Positions 33,332-43,297 are shown, numbered from the stretch's first letter. The stretch is DNA of 64,000 nt from an uncultured Pelagibacteraceae bacterium (GCA_902521615.1 CABYSJ010000001.1:1-64000); one strand, 5' to 3'. Made by a program: numbers and translations. Notes: generated by a model not told the origin, from the sequence alone.

Positions 33332-35383
33332 GTGAATAATAAAACAAATTATCAATATTTATTGTCAGATATAAGTTCTTTAAAAGGTGTAGGAACTAAA
33401 ACAAAAAATTTATTAAAGAAGAAAAATATTAATAATTTATTTGATTTACTGTGGAAACTTCCAAAATCTTATACAGATAGAGGCTTATCATCTAAAATAA
33501 AAGATTTAAAAATCGGTGAAATACAGACTGTAACTATAATTCCACAAAAATATAACTTTCCGCGTATAAGGAAACTACCTAACAGAGTTTTGTGTACAGA
33601 TGATACGGGTGAAATAGATTGTGTTTTTTTTAATAGTTATGAAGGATATATAAAAAAAATACTTCCATTAGGAAAAGAAATAACCGTAAGTGGAAAAATA
33701 GGACATTTTAGGAATAAATATCAAATTACAAATCCAAAATATGTTTCTGAGGATTCTTCATTAATCAAGCAAACTCATAATAAATACTCATTAACTGAAG
33801 GTATATCTGAAAAAATATATAATAAAATTTTAAATCAAATTATTTCTAATTTACCAAATTTTAGTGAGTGGCACTCTAAAAATGTTATGTTGAAATTTCA
33901 AAATATAAGTTGGAATAAATCCATTAAAGAATTACATAAACCTCAAAATATTGGAAACTATAGATCAAATTTTTATCAAAGACTTGCTTATGATGAAATA
34001 TTTTCAACATTTCTGGTTAATTCAGAAATAAGAAAAAAAATAAAAAGAATTAAGAAAAAAAAAAAAATAATTAATGCAAATAAACAAAATTTATTAATTA
34101 AGAATTTAGATTTTTCACTAACAAATGATCAGAAAAATGCATTAGATGAAATAAATAAAGATTTAAGCTCCCCAAACAAAATGTTTAGACTCTTACAAGG
34201 GGATGTGGGTAGTGGAAAAACAATTGTATCTCTATTAGCTGCACTAAATACTATAAATTCTGGTTTCCAAGTTGCAATTATGACACCTACAGAAATTCTT
34301 GCAAGACAACATTTTAATTTAGCAAAAAAAATATTTCCTAAAAATATTAATTTAGAATTAATTTCAGGAAAGTCAGAATACAGGATGAAAAAAGAAATAC
34401 TTAAAAATTTAGAAATTAATAAAATTGATATCATTTTTGGCACACACGCAATTTTTCAAAAAAAAGTTATATTTAGAAAATTGGGATTAATAGTTATAGA
34501 TGAGCAGCATAAATTTGGTGTAAACCAGAGAAAGAGATTGTCCGACAAAGGAGGAGTAGATTGTGATGTACTTTTATTGACAGCAACACCAATACCTAGA
34601 ACATTAACAATGACAATTTATGGTGATATGGATATTTCTATAATTCGTGAAAAACCTAAAAATAGAAAGCCAATAAAAACATATAGTAAATTAGAAGCAA
34701 AAATTGATGATGTTTTAAAATTTGTAAATAAACAAATTAAATTAGGTAACCAAATTTTTTGGGTATGTCCTTTAATTGAAGAATCAAAAAAACTAGACCA
34801 TACTTCAGCTGTAATCAAATTTGAATTTTTAAAAAAACAATTTCCAAACCAAGTTTCTTTACTTCATGGCAAAACAGATTTAGAAGAAAAAAATGTAATA
34901 CTTAATGATTTTTTAAATAATAAATTTAAAATTTTAGTTTCTACAACAATAATTGAGGTTGGAATTGATTTTCCAAATGCTAACGTAATAGTAATAGAGA
35001 ATGCAAATAAATTTGGACTTTCTCAACTTCATCAATTAAGAGGCAGAGTTGGTCGTGGTGAAAAAGAGTCCACTTGTATTCTTATGTTTAAATCTAATTT
35101 AAGCGATAACGCAAAAAAAAGAATTAAAATTTTAAAAGACTCTAATGATGGTTTTCTAATATCTGAAGAGGATATGAAATTGAGAGGTTTTGGAGATATT
35201 TTAGGTTTTAAGCAAAGTGGAATTAAAAATTTTAAATTAGCAGATCCAATTCATAATAGTGATCTTTTTACATTAGCTGAAAAGGAGATGAGAAGAATTG
35301 AAAAATCAAATGAAGATATAGGTAAATTTAAAACTTTGATAAAGTTATATGACAGAGCTGATATAATAAATGATATTGCTTAA
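33332..35383 (+). CDS. recG: ATP-dependent DNA helicase RecG
   Basis: A 683-residue branch-migrating helicase that remodels stalled replication forks. An N-terminal wedge domain with OB fold (about 30-140, LWKLPKSYTDRG) is followed by the Walker A GDVGSGKTIVSLLAAL (about 289-304), the DEAD-box variant DEQHKFGVNQRKRL (about 389-402), TATPIPRTL and the C-terminal LRGRVGRGEKES (about 568-579). The start is GTG at 33332, 25 bases from sdhE on the other strand. Its end overlaps the DUF502 gene by 4 bases. Confidence 0.96.
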   Translation: MNNKTNYQYLLSDISSLKGVGTKTKNLLKKKNINNLFDLLWKLPKSYTDRGLSSKIKDLKIGEIQTVTIIPQKYNFPRIRKLPNRVLCTDDTGEIDCVFFNSYEGYIKKILPLGKEITVSGKIGHFRNKYQITNPKYVSEDSSLIKQTHNKYSLTEGISEKIYNKILNQIISNLPNFSEWHSKNVMLKFQNISWNKSIKELHKPQNIGNYRSNFYQRLAYDEIFSTFLVNSEIRKKIKRIKKKKKIINANKQNLLIKNLDFSLTNDQKNALDEINKDLSSPNKMFRLLQGDVGSGKTIVSLLAALNTINSGFQVAIMTPTEILARQHFNLAKKIFPKNINLELISGKSEYRMKKEILKNLEINKIDIIFGTHAIFQKKVIFRKLGLIVIDEQHKFGVNQRKRLSDKGGVDCDVLLLTATPIPRTLTMTIYGDMDISIIREKPKNRKPIKTYSKLEAKIDDVLKFVNKQIKLGNQIFWVCPLIEESKKLDHTSAVIKFEFLKKQFPNQVSLLHGKTDLEEKNVILNDFLNNKFKILVSTTIIEVGIDFPNANVIVIENANKFGLSQLHQLRGRVGRGEKESTCILMFKSNLSDNAKKRIKILKDSNDGFLISEEDMKLRGFGDILGFKQSGIKNFKLADPIHNSDLFTLAEKEMRRIEKSNEDIGKFKTLIKLYDRADIINDIA

Positions 35384-35997
35384 GATTTTTTAGTTGAAGT
35401 GCCTGCAGACACTATAAATTTAGAAGCTTCTTCAAAAGACATGTTTAAATATATAACATCTTCAACTGGGAACATTAACAAGAAACCACTTGTCGGGTTG
35501 GGTGTAGTTGGGACAAAAACATTGATTAAATTTTTCCCTGTTTTATCTGCCATCTCACCTTTATTTTCTTTTGTTGCAAATCCTACCGCCCAAACTCCTT
35601 TTCTAGGATATTCTATTAACACAACACTTTTTTTTCCATCATCTTTTTTAGAAAAAGTTTCTGTCATTTGTACTATTGCAGAATAAACTGTTCTTAAAAA
35701 AGGAATCCTTTTAAATAAATCGTCGATTAATTTTAATATTCTTTTACCAAAAAAAGAAAGTGATAAACCACCAACCAAAGTAATAAAAAATATTGTAATT
35801 AAAATTTCTACACCAGGGATATTAAAAGGTAAGTAGCTGTTAGGGTTAATGTTTTTTGGTATTATATTAGAAGATATACCAATTAAAATTTTACTTAAAT
35901 ATAGTGTAAAACCTATAGGAATTAAGACAACGACACCTGTAATAAAATAATTTCTTAATGTTAGTGAGATAGATTTTCTTGTACTTTTTTTTGACAT
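35380..35997 (-). CDS. DUF502-family membrane protein
   Basis: A 205-residue protein with two N-terminal transmembrane helices (about 14-34 and 58-82) and a soluble C-terminal half. LRNYFITGVVVLIPIGFTLYL, KRIPFLRTVYSAIVQM (about 92-107), VVLIEYPRKGVWAVGFAT (about 125-142) and VFVPTTPNPTSGFLLMFP (about 161-178) match DUF502. The family is widespread and has no established function. In alphaproteobacteria it commonly adjoins recG or the SdhE gene, as here. Confidence 0.9.
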   Translation of the reverse strand: MSKKSTRKSISLTLRNYFITGVVVLIPIGFTLYLSKILIGISSNIIPKNINPNSYLPFNIPGVEILITIFFITLVGGLSLSFFGKRILKLIDDLFKRIPFLRTVYSAIVQMTETFSKKDDGKKSVVLIEYPRKGVWAVGFATKENKGEMADKTGKNLINVFVPTTPNPTSGFLLMFPVEDVIYLNMSFEEASKFIVSAGTSTKKS

Positions 35998-36005
35998 ATT
36001 TTTAA

Positions 36006-36083
36006 TTAACTATAACTAGCATTAATAACAAAAAGAATTGCAATGACGAATAATACAGATAAAATTTTGTTGTTGAGATTCAT
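36006..36083 (-). CDS. Possible 25-residue membrane micropeptide
   Basis: A short open frame begins MNLNNKILSV and continues as one hydrophobic segment (LFVIAILFVINAS) before TAA at 36006-36008. It has the profile of a single-pass small membrane protein and lies directly upstream of the DUF502 gene on the same strand, with a gap of 8 bases. No homology can be shown from sequence alone; chance is quite possible in AT-rich DNA. Confidence 0.3.
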   Translation of the reverse strand: MNLNNKILSVLFVIAILFVINASYS

Positions 36084-36114
36084 ATGATTAAATTATTATC
36101 AATTTTATAAAGAA

Positions 36115-36939
36115 ATGAATAGAAGAAAATTTTTAGGATATATTGGATGTGGCTGCGGTAGTTTGCTTCTTCATTCATGCACATCAGTTCCAATTACAGA
36201 AAGAAAACAATTAAAATTAATCCCAGAATCAAAGTTGAATGCACAAGCTGCACAAGTTTATGAGAAAATAAAAGAAAATGAGAAAATGAGTGATGATACT
36301 AAAACATTAGATGAGATAAAAGAAATTGGAAAAAAAATGGAAAATTCTATTTCAGAATACTTCTATAGATCTAACCTAGATGATCCAACTATTAATTTTC
36401 AATGGGAATATATTTTAATTGAAAAAAAAATTAGAAATGCATGGTGTATGCCAGGAGGAAAGATTGCTGTTTATACAGGAATGTTAGATGTAACAAAAAA
36501 TAAAAATGGTCTAGCTGCAGTAATGGGACATGAAGTTGCTCATGCTGTTGCAAAACATTCTGTTGAAAGAGCAAGTAGAGCAACTTTATTAAATACGAGT
36601 GCAAGAATTATCGATATAGCAAGCGGAGGTGTATTGTCTGATATTAATAGAACTACAGGAATGAACACTGTTGGAATGCTAACCAAACTTGGAATAATGA
36701 ACCCGTTTAATAGAAAACAGGAAAGTGAAGCTGATTACCTAGGTATGATTTTTTCTTCATTATCTGGTTATGATATAAGAGAAACAATTCAAATTTGGGA
36801 AAGAATGAAAAAATTCAATAAAGGAAAAGAACCACCTGAATTTATGAGTACGCACCCATCATCTGATACAAGAATCAAACAACTAAATAAATGGATGAAC
36901 GAGGTAATTATAGATTATCCACCAATTACATTTTCGTAA
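36115..36939 (+). CDS. M48-family metalloprotease lipoprotein with Tat-like signal
   Basis: A 274-residue zinc protease of the LoiP/OMA1-like M48B family. The active site is GHEVAHAVAKHSVE (about 141-154, HExxH) with the third ligand Glu in KQESEADYLGM (about 201-211). The N-terminus NRRKFLGYIGCGCGSLLLHSC combines a twin-arginine motif (RRxFLG) with a lipobox-like LLHSC (Cys about 22), so it may be exported folded by Tat and lipidated. Likely a periplasmic or outer-membrane quality-control protease. Confidence 0.87.
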   Translation: MNRRKFLGYIGCGCGSLLLHSCTSVPITERKQLKLIPESKLNAQAAQVYEKIKENEKMSDDTKTLDEIKEIGKKMENSISEYFYRSNLDDPTINFQWEYILIEKKIRNAWCMPGGKIAVYTGMLDVTKNKNGLAAVMGHEVAHAVAKHSVERASRATLLNTSARIIDIASGGVLSDINRTTGMNTVGMLTKLGIMNPFNRKQESEADYLGMIFSSLSGYDIRETIQIWERMKKFNKGKEPPEFMSTHPSSDTRIKQLNKWMNEVIIDYPPITFS

Positions 36940-36942
36940 AAT

Positions 36943-37809
36943 TTATTTTAAATTAATATAACAAATATTACTATATTGAGTATTTAGTTCATTATTTATT
37001 TTTTTATTATTTTTTAATTTTTTAAAAATTGGATTTTTAACGTTATATTTATTAGGAATTTTTTCATCAAAATTAGTTAAAATTTTATTAAATCTTTTTT
37101 TATAATTAAATTTAGTCAACGGTGGAAATTCGTAATAAAATTTAATTTGCTTTCTTAAATCATCAAATTTCATCTTAAGTTTTTTATCTATCAATTCCGG
37201 ATATATAATTTTTAAAAATGTAAATTTAAAAATAACTTTTATCTTATTTTTAAATTCATTTTTAAAATATCTAATAATAAATTTAATTAATCTTCCAACA
37301 TTAGAATATTTAATGAATTCTCTTTTTATTAAATACTGATTTTCATAAATCATCTTTGGTGTGTAATAACTAATGTGATTATTTGGAAGATTGTCATCAA
37401 ATATTAAATGTTTAAATTGATTTTTTTTTAAAAAATCTAACCTTCTTGAAAAACAAACATGATCATCAAATATAATTAATGTTTTATTTTTATTTAATTT
37501 ATTCCATTTGTATTTTGAGATATCTTGATTTAAATATTTTACATCATTATAGATTACTTCTCTATTAGATAAATCAATATCTATTGAAAAAATTTTAACA
37601 TTTTTTAATGACGCTTTAATAAGCCACGTAGTCTGTCCCTTCCAAACTCCAGATTCAATTACATGCGTAGGTTTAATTTTTTTTAAAAAACAATACAAAG
37701 CAAAACAATGATCAATTTTCATTCCACTATAATTATTTTTAATAGGTTTAGTTTTATAGATTTTTAAAAATGAATAGAATTGTTTTTGTAAATATGAAGT
37801 TTTAAACAT
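36943..37809 (-). CDS. Methyltransferase-like protein, surface-glycan type
   Basis: A 288-residue protein with a SAM-binding-like motif I: HVIESGVWKGQTTWLI (about 50-65) followed by KIFSIDIDLSN (about 71-81), similar to Methyltransf_24/CmcI-type class I methyltransferases. TLIIFDDHVCFSRRLDFLKK (about 110-129) suits the post-II region. The C-terminal third is Lys/Phe/Asn-rich with no recognisable motif. Composition resembles the island glycan genes. It starts 8 bases after the CCA of tRNA-Lys. The substrate is unknown; a sugar or lipid-linked glycan is a guess. Confidence 0.6.
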   Translation of the reverse strand: MFKTSYLQKQFYSFLKIYKTKPIKNNYSGMKIDHCFALYCFLKKIKPTHVIESGVWKGQTTWLIKASLKNVKIFSIDIDLSNREVIYNDVKYLNQDISKYKWNKLNKNKTLIIFDDHVCFSRRLDFLKKNQFKHLIFDDNLPNNHISYYTPKMIYENQYLIKREFIKYSNVGRLIKFIIRYFKNEFKNKIKVIFKFTFLKIIYPELIDKKLKMKFDDLRKQIKFYYEFPPLTKFNYKKRFNKILTNFDEKIPNKYNVKNPIFKKLKNNKKINNELNTQYSNICYINLK

Positions 37810-37817
37810 TTAATTAA

Positions 37818-37893
<76 letters not shown>

Positions 37894-37927
37894 ATTAAAA
37901 AATTCATTTTTTTAAATGAACATTGTT

Positions 37928-37955
37928 TGTATACAGATAAATTTTTATTTTTCAA
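37928..37955 (-). promoter_or_regulatory. Probable tRNA-Lys promoter
   Basis: TTGAAA and TATACA spaced by 16 bases; initiation near 37921 leaves a leader of about 28 bases before the tRNA. It would also serve the methyltransferase-like gene behind the tRNA. Confidence 0.5.
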
Positions 37956-38045
37956 TTCGTTGAATTAAAAAGTTTTAATAGATTTAGCTTGTTAAATTGT
38001 GGGTTTTTAACTAATTAACTAAACAAAATAGCACACTTCTAATAA

Positions 38046-39158
38046 CTACAACTTATCAATGTATTTATCATGAAATTCATTAAAAGTTCCAGAATTGATA
38101 TTTTTTCTAATTTCTCTCATTAGTTCTTGATAAAAATTAATGTTATGTAGAGTTAATAACATTGAGGCTAAAATCTCGTTTGTATTAAATAAGTGATTTA
38201 AATAATTTTTGGAATATTTGTTTAAGTTAAGATTTTCACAATTAGAATCAAGAGGAGAATTGTCTTTTTGATATTTATTATTTTTTATATTTATTCTTCC
38301 ATTCCAAGTAAATGCTAAACCTGTTCGTCCAGATCTGGTAGGTAATACACAATCAAACATATCCACACCTCTTTTGACGGCACCTAAAATATCTGATGGT
38401 GTTCCAACGCCCATCAAATAGTGAGGTTTTTCTATAGGTAAATATTCTTTGATATAATCTAAAACATTAAACATTTCATTTTGTGTCTCACCTACTGCTA
38501 ATCCTCCAATAGCATAACCATCAAAACCAATTTTAACTAATTCTTCCATTGATTTTAATCTTAAATCTTTAAATAACCCTCCTTGAATGATACCAAATAA
38601 TGCTTTATGAGGATTACTACCGAAAGCTACTTTAGATCTTTCAGCCCAGTAAAGTGATAAATCCATTGATTTTTTGATAACATCATAATCATTAGTTTTT
38701 TTTGGACATTCATCCATAATCATTACTATGTCAGAATTTAAACCCAACTGTATTCTGATGCTCTCCTCAGGGCTTAAATAAAATTTTTTACCATCAACAT
38801 GAGAATTGAATATGGCACCCTTCTCTCTATCAATTTTATTCAATTTTGAGAGAGACATTACTTGAAAACCACCCGAGTCCGTTAAAATAGGTAAATCACA
38901 ATTCATAAAATTATGAAGTCCACCAGCAGATTGAATTCTTTTAACACCTGGACGGATCATTAGGTGATATGTGTTTGAAAGTATTATTTCTGATCCAGTT
39001 TTTTTTATATCATCTATCGTACAAGCTTTTACTGTAGCTTGAGTTCCTACAGGCATAAAAGCAGGTGTATTTATATTACCGCGATGTGTTTCGATCAAAC
39101 CACACCTAGCAAACTTATCTTTTTTTAAAACATTAAAGGCAAATTTTTTTAATGCCAT
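38046..39158 (-). CDS. tgt: Queuine tRNA-ribosyltransferase (Tgt) with altered zinc site
   Basis: A 370-residue TIM-barrel enzyme that exchanges guanine 34 of GUN-anticodon tRNAs for a queuosine precursor. Catalytic and substrate motifs are intact: LSNTYHLMIRPG (about 60-71), TDSGGFQVMSL (about 92-102), GGLAVGE (about 217-223) and MFDCVLPTRSGRTGLAF (about 266-282, nucleophile Asp). The zinc site, normally CxCxxC plus His, reads CENLNLN, so two of three cysteines are missing; the His in LTLHN remains. No queA gene lies next to it, although ppi-queA-tgt is common in relatives. It lies 8 bases after ppi. Confidence 0.93.
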   Translation of the reverse strand: MALKKFAFNVLKKDKFARCGLIETHRGNINTPAFMPVGTQATVKACTIDDIKKTGSEIILSNTYHLMIRPGVKRIQSAGGLHNFMNCDLPILTDSGGFQVMSLSKLNKIDREKGAIFNSHVDGKKFYLSPEESIRIQLGLNSDIVMIMDECPKKTNDYDVIKKSMDLSLYWAERSKVAFGSNPHKALFGIIQGGLFKDLRLKSMEELVKIGFDGYAIGGLAVGETQNEMFNVLDYIKEYLPIEKPHYLMGVGTPSDILGAVKRGVDMFDCVLPTRSGRTGLAFTWNGRINIKNNKYQKDNSPLDSNCENLNLNKYSKNYLNHLFNTNEILASMLLTLHNINFYQELMREIRKNINSGTFNEFHDKYIDKL

Positions 39159-39166
39159 TAAAAAAT

Positions 39167-39727
39167 TTATTGGGATTTGAAACTAATAATTTTATCTGGA
39201 TCAGTTACAGCACCATTATTATTTTGATCACCTCTTTTTATTTTATCAACAAATTCCATTCCCTCTATTACTTTTCCAAAGACTGTGTATTGTCGATCTA
39301 AAAATGGAGCTGGTTGAAAACAAATAAAAAATTGACTGTTTGCACTATCTGGGTCTTGAGCTCTTGCCATAGATAAAGTTCCTCTGTCATGAGGGATACT
39401 ATTAAATTCTTGCTTTAAATCAGGAAAATCGGATCCACCCATTCCAGCTCTTCTAAGATCAAACTCTTTAGATTCTGAATTTCCAAATTTTACGTCACCT
39501 GTTTGAGCCATAAATCCATCAATAACTCTATGGAAAACAACATTGTCGTATTTACCACTATTTCCTAATTCCTTAATTCTTTTTACATGATTCGGCGCAA
39601 CATCTTCAAATAATTCAATTTTAACATCACCATCTTTTAATTTTAATATCATTATATTCTCCTCAGCTATTGATTGATTAGTAATTAAAAAAAACAAAAT
39701 TAGTATTTTAATAAAAATTTTATTCAT
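39167..39727 (-). CDS. Periplasmic peptidyl-prolyl cis-trans isomerase, cyclophilin type
   Basis: A 186-residue cyclophilin with an N-terminal signal peptide (about 1-21, ending SIAEE). Core motifs are VAPNHVKRIKELGNSG, YDNVVFHRVIDGFMAQTGD (about 60-78), HDRGTLSMARAQDPDSANSQFFICFQPAPFLDRQYTVFGKVIEGM (about 113-157) with the catalytic Arg of FHRV and the QFFI strand. It speeds proline isomerisation during folding of exported proteins. The coaD-ppi-tgt order is typical. Confidence 0.94.
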   Translation of the reverse strand: MNKIFIKILILFFLITNQSIAEENIMILKLKDGDVKIELFEDVAPNHVKRIKELGNSGKYDNVVFHRVIDGFMAQTGDVKFGNSESKEFDLRRAGMGGSDFPDLKQEFNSIPHDRGTLSMARAQDPDSANSQFFICFQPAPFLDRQYTVFGKVIEGMEFVDKIKRGDQNNNGAVTDPDKIISFKSQ

Positions 39728-40214
39728 ATTTATCTTTTAATGATTTAATTGTGCTTTTTGTAGTAAATTTTTTTATATCACCTTTTAATTTAACAATCTC
39801 TTTAACCAATCTTGATGAAATGATTTGATTTTCTACATCAGACATTAAAAAAATTGTTTCTATATTTTGGTTCAATTTTCTATTCATGCCAGCTAATTGA
39901 AATTCGTATTCAAAATCAGATACAGCTCTTAATCCTCTTAAAATTATATTTGATTTATATTTTTTACATAAATCAGTAGTTAAAGATCCAAAAGAAACAA
40001 CTTTTATTTTTTTTCTATTTAACTTTAGATCTTTAAACAAAGCTTTATTTACTATTTCTATTCTTTCATCAGAACTAAATAAATAATCTTTGTTACTTTC
40101 GTCTGAGACACCTACTACTATCTTGTTAAACAATTTTAATGATTTTTTTATTACATCTATATGTCCAAAAGTAATTGGATCAAATGTTCCGGGATAAATA
40201 GCTATTTTACTCAT
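39720..40214 (-). CDS. coaD: Phosphopantetheine adenylyltransferase
   Basis: A 164-residue nucleotidyltransferase that adenylates 4'-phosphopantetheine in coenzyme A synthesis. YPGTFDPITFGHIDVIKKSL (about 7-26) contains the T/HxGH motif, followed by LRGLRAVSDFEYEFQLAGMNRKL (about 88-110) and the late VENQIISSRLVKEI (about 126-139, the family ISS-x-x-VKE). The length is standard. It overlaps gyrA by one base and ppi by 8. Confidence 0.96.
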   Translation of the reverse strand: MSKIAIYPGTFDPITFGHIDVIKKSLKLFNKIVVGVSDESNKDYLFSSDERIEIVNKALFKDLKLNRKKIKVVSFGSLTTDLCKKYKSNIILRGLRAVSDFEYEFQLAGMNRKLNQNIETIFLMSDVENQIISSRLVKEIVKLKGDIKKFTTKSTIKSLKDKYE

Positions 40215-42793
40215 TAAATTAAATTATCATCAATTTTAATTGCTGAAACAACTTTTTCTTCTCCTGATAACTTAATTATTCTAACACCTTGGGTATTTCT
40301 ACCTGCTGTTCTAATTTCTTTAACCGCAACTCTTATAACCCTACCTTTGTTAGTAGAAATTAAAATTTCATCACCTTCAAAAACAGGAAAAGATGAAGTA
40401 ATATTCCCATTTCTTGGTGAATTTACTATTCCTATAATGCCTTTTCCACCTCTATTAGTAACTCTGTAATCTATATGTGAAGTCTTTTTACCATAACCAT
40501 TCGCACTTATTGATAAGACAAATTTCTCTCTTGCTTTTAATTCAGATTTTTCATCTTTTGATTTTTTTCCATTTTTATTAATTTTATCATTATCAATAAC
40601 AGACAAAGATACTATTTGATCATTTGGTGCTAACTCTATTCCCTTAATTCCTTTAGAAGATCTACCTTTAAAAACTCTTAGTTTCTTAGCTTCAAATCTA
40701 ATACATTTTCCAAATTTTGTACTTAAAATTACATCTTGATCATCTTTACAAATTTTAACACCTACGATTTTATCATTATTATCTAATTTCATTGCAATTT
40801 TTCCAGATGCATTAATTGATGAAAAATCTTCTAGACTATTTTTTCTTACTTTTCCCTGTGCTGTAGCAAAAATTATTTGATAATTTTTTAGATCTGTTTC
40901 TTCCTCAGGCATTGGCATAATTGAGCTTATAGCTTGGTGACTCTTTAAGGGTAAAATATTAAATAAAGACTTCCCTTTTGATGATGATGAGCCCTCTGGG
41001 ATTTTCCATGCTTTAATCTTGTAAACTAAACCTTCAGTAGAAAAGAATAGAACTGAAGTATGAGTATTTACTGATAGTGTTTGGACAACAGAGTCTTGAT
41101 CTCTAGTTGTTATACCTGATTTTCCCTTCCCACCTCTTTTTTGTTTTTTTACTCCATCTAAGGAACCTCTTTTTATGTATCCTTGCAAAGTGACTGTAAT
41201 TATTACTGATTGTTTTTGAATAGTTTCCTCAATATCATAATTTAAAACAGCATCTATAATTTTAGTTCTTCTTGGTAGTGCAAATTTCCCTTTAATATTT
41301 TTTAATTCTTCACTGATTACTTTTAAAAGTTCTTTTTTTGATGAAATAATCTTTTTATATTTGGTGATTAATTCAGCTAATTTTTTAATTTCAACTTCTA
41401 TCTCATTTATTCCTAATGCAGTTAATTTTTGAAGTCTCAATTCCAAAATAGCTATAACTTGTGCGTCTGATAAAGAATAAAGGTTTTTACCTTTTTTTCC
41501 CTCTATTAAAGAAATTAATTTTTGAGATTTATTTATTTTCCATTTAGTTTTTAGAATTGATATTTTAGCATCATCAGGTGTTTTAGATGATCGAATAATT
41601 TTTATTATTTTATCTAAATTTTCAACTGAAACAGATAATCCTATAAGTATATGGGCACGTTCCTCTGCTTTTTGAAGATCAAATTTAGTTTTCTTAATTA
41701 CTACATCTTCTCTAAAAGTTAAAAAATTAGATAAAAAATCTTTTAGTGTGCAAGTTTGTGGTTTTCCTTCGACAATAGCTAAAGTATTAAAACCAAACGA
41801 ACTTTCTATTTGAGTATTTTTATATAATTGTCTCTTTATTGTTTCTGGTTCTACACCGTTTCTTAAATCTATTGCTACCCTGATACCTTCTCTGTTCGAC
41901 TCGTCTCTAATATCCCTTATACCTTCAATCTTTTTTTCTCTAACTAATTGAGCAATCCTCTCATTTAAAACAGATTTGTTAACTTGATATGGTATTGAGG
42001 TTATTACAAGTCTTTCACGTCCATTTTTTTGTTGTTCAATTGAGATCTCACCTCTTATCTTAAAGGATCCTCTTCCATTGTTATACCCTTGTTTAATTAT
42101 ATCTTTACCTATAATTACACCACCGGTTGGAAAATCTGGACCAGGTATATGTTTCATTAACTCTCTAATTTTAATATCTTTATTATTTATTAAGGCCAAA
42201 GTACCATCAATAATTTCACCTAAATTGTGAGGAGGTATACTTGTTGCCATACCAACAGCAATACCACCAGCTCCATTTACTAATAAATTTGGAAACTGTG
42301 CTGGTAAAACACTAGGTTCTTTCTCTGTTTCGTCATAATTGCTTTTAAAAGAAATTGTATTTTTTTCAATATCATCAATCAGATATTGAGAAACTTTTGA
42401 CAATCGAGTTTCTGTATATCTCATTGCTGCAGCAGGATCTCCATCTATAGAACCAAAATTTCCTTGACCTTGAATTAACGGTAAGCTCATTGAGAAGTCT
42501 TGGACCATTCTAACTAAAGCATCATAAACAGATTGATCACCATGAGGATGGTATTTACCAATAACATCTCCAACTATTCTTGCAGATTTTCTAAATTGTT
42601 TAGACCAATCATATCCACCTTTGTACATTGCATATAAAATTCTTCTATGAACAGGTTTTAAACCGTCTCTTACATCAGGAAGTGCACGACTTACAATTAC
42701 ACTCATTGCATAAGAAAGATATGATGAGCTCATCTCATCATGCATTGAGATTAATTTTATATTTTTATCTTTAAACTCTTCAGTGTTTTTCAT
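40214..42793 (-). CDS. gyrA: DNA gyrase subunit A
   Basis: An 859-residue type II topoisomerase subunit that cuts and rejoins DNA to introduce negative supercoils. The N-terminal domain has [18 protein letters not shown] (about 39-56), [16 protein letters not shown] (about 81-96) and the catalytic Tyr126 in [11 protein letters not shown]. The gyrase-specific GyrA box [11 protein letters not shown] (about 560) and beta-pinwheel repeats follow, separating it from ParC. The residue equivalent to E. coli Ser83, linked to quinolone binding, is Gln87 here. A lysine-rich insertion ([17 protein letters not shown]) occurs in the C-terminal domain. Confidence 0.97.
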   Translation of the reverse strand: MKNTEEFKDKNIKLISMHDEMSSSYLSYAMSVIVSRALPDVRDGLKPVHRRILYAMYKGGYDWSKQFRKSARIVGDVIGKYHPHGDQSVYDALVRMVQDFSMSLPLIQGQGNFGSIDGDPAAAMRYTETRLSKVSQYLIDDIEKNTISFKSNYDETEKEPSVLPAQFPNLLVNGAGGIAVGMATSIPPHNLGEIIDGTLALINNKDIKIRELMKHIPGPDFPTGGVIIGKDIIKQGYNNGRGSFKIRGEISIEQQKNGRERLVITSIPYQVNKSVLNERIAQLVREKKIEGIRDIRDESNREGIRVAIDLRNGVEPETIKRQLYKNTQIESSFGFNTLAIVEGKPQTCTLKDFLSNFLTFREDVVIKKTKFDLQKAEERAHILIGLSVSVENLDKIIKIIRSSKTPDDAKISILKTKWKINKSQKLISLIEGKKGKNLYSLSDAQVIAILELRLQKLTALGINEIEVEIKKLAELITKYKKIISSKKELLKVISEELKNIKGKFALPRRTKIIDAVLNYDIEETIQKQSVIITVTLQGYIKRGSLDGVKKQKRGGKGKSGITTRDQDSVVQTLSVNTHTSVLFFSTEGLVYKIKAWKIPEGSSSSKGKSLFNILPLKSHQAISSIMPMPEEETDLKNYQIIFATAQGKVRKNSLEDFSSINASGKIAMKLDNNDKIVGVKICKDDQDVILSTKFGKCIRFEAKKLRVFKGRSSKGIKGIELAPNDQIVSLSVIDNDKINKNGKKSKDEKSELKAREKFVLSISANGYGKKTSHIDYRVTNRGGKGIIGIVNSPRNGNITSSFPVFEGDEILISTNKGRVIRVAVKEIRTAGRNTQGVRIIKLSGEEKVVSAIKIDDNLI

Positions 42794-42798
42794 AGAAT

Positions 42799-43248
42799 TT
42801 AAAATGGAATTTCATCATCCATATCAGACACTTGTGAAGAATCCTCAATGTTATTTTGCTGAGTTGTATCATTTTGAATTCCACCACCAGAATTTCCCCC
42901 ACCTAACATTGTTAGTGAAGAATTATATCCTTGTATAACTATTTCAGTTGAGTATTTATCTTGACCAGATTGTTCATCTTTCCATTTTCTAGTCGTAAGT
43001 TGTCCCTCAACATAAACTTGAGCACCCTTTTTTAAATATTGTTGAACAACATTTACTAAACCTTCGTTAAATACAACTACACGGTGCCACTCTGTTTTCT
43101 CTTTTTTTTCACCTGTGTTTTTGTCTTTCCAAGATTGACTTGTTGCAAGGCTTAATCTAGCAACACTTTTACCATTTACCATTTGCTTAATTTCAGGATC
43201 TGCGCCCAAACGACCAATTAATAATACTTTATTTAAACTTCCAGCCAT
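42799..43248 (-). CDS. ssb: Single-stranded DNA-binding protein
   Basis: A 149-residue SSB with an N-terminal OB fold ([23 protein letters not shown] ... [23 protein letters not shown] ... [11 protein letters not shown]) and a Gly/Asn/Gln-rich linker ending in the acidic tip DMDDEIPF that recruits partner proteins. It protects single strands in replication and repair. It lies 5 bases upstream of gyrA and divergent from uvrA, the usual ssb-uvrA pairing. Confidence 0.97.
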   Translation of the reverse strand: MAGSLNKVLLIGRLGADPEIKQMVNGKSVARLSLATSQSWKDKNTGEKKEKTEWHRVVVFNEGLVNVVQQYLKKGAQVYVEGQLTTRKWKDEQSGQDKYSTEIVIQGYNSSLTMLGGGNSGGGIQNDTTQQNNIEDSSQVSDMDDEIPF

Positions 43249-43278
43249 AATATTTAATATTTGTTAAATTAGTTAATT

Positions 43279-43297
43279 AGAATTATATCACAATTCT
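43279..43297. promoter_or_regulatory. Inverted repeat in the ssb-uvrA intergenic region
   Basis: AGAATT and AATTCT flank seven bases (ATATCAC) in the 88-bp divergent gap. Position and form suit a shared repressor site for two repair genes, but it does not match the usual alphaproteobacterial LexA site GTTC-N7-GTTC, and AT-rich DNA produces such repeats by chance. Confidence 0.3.
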
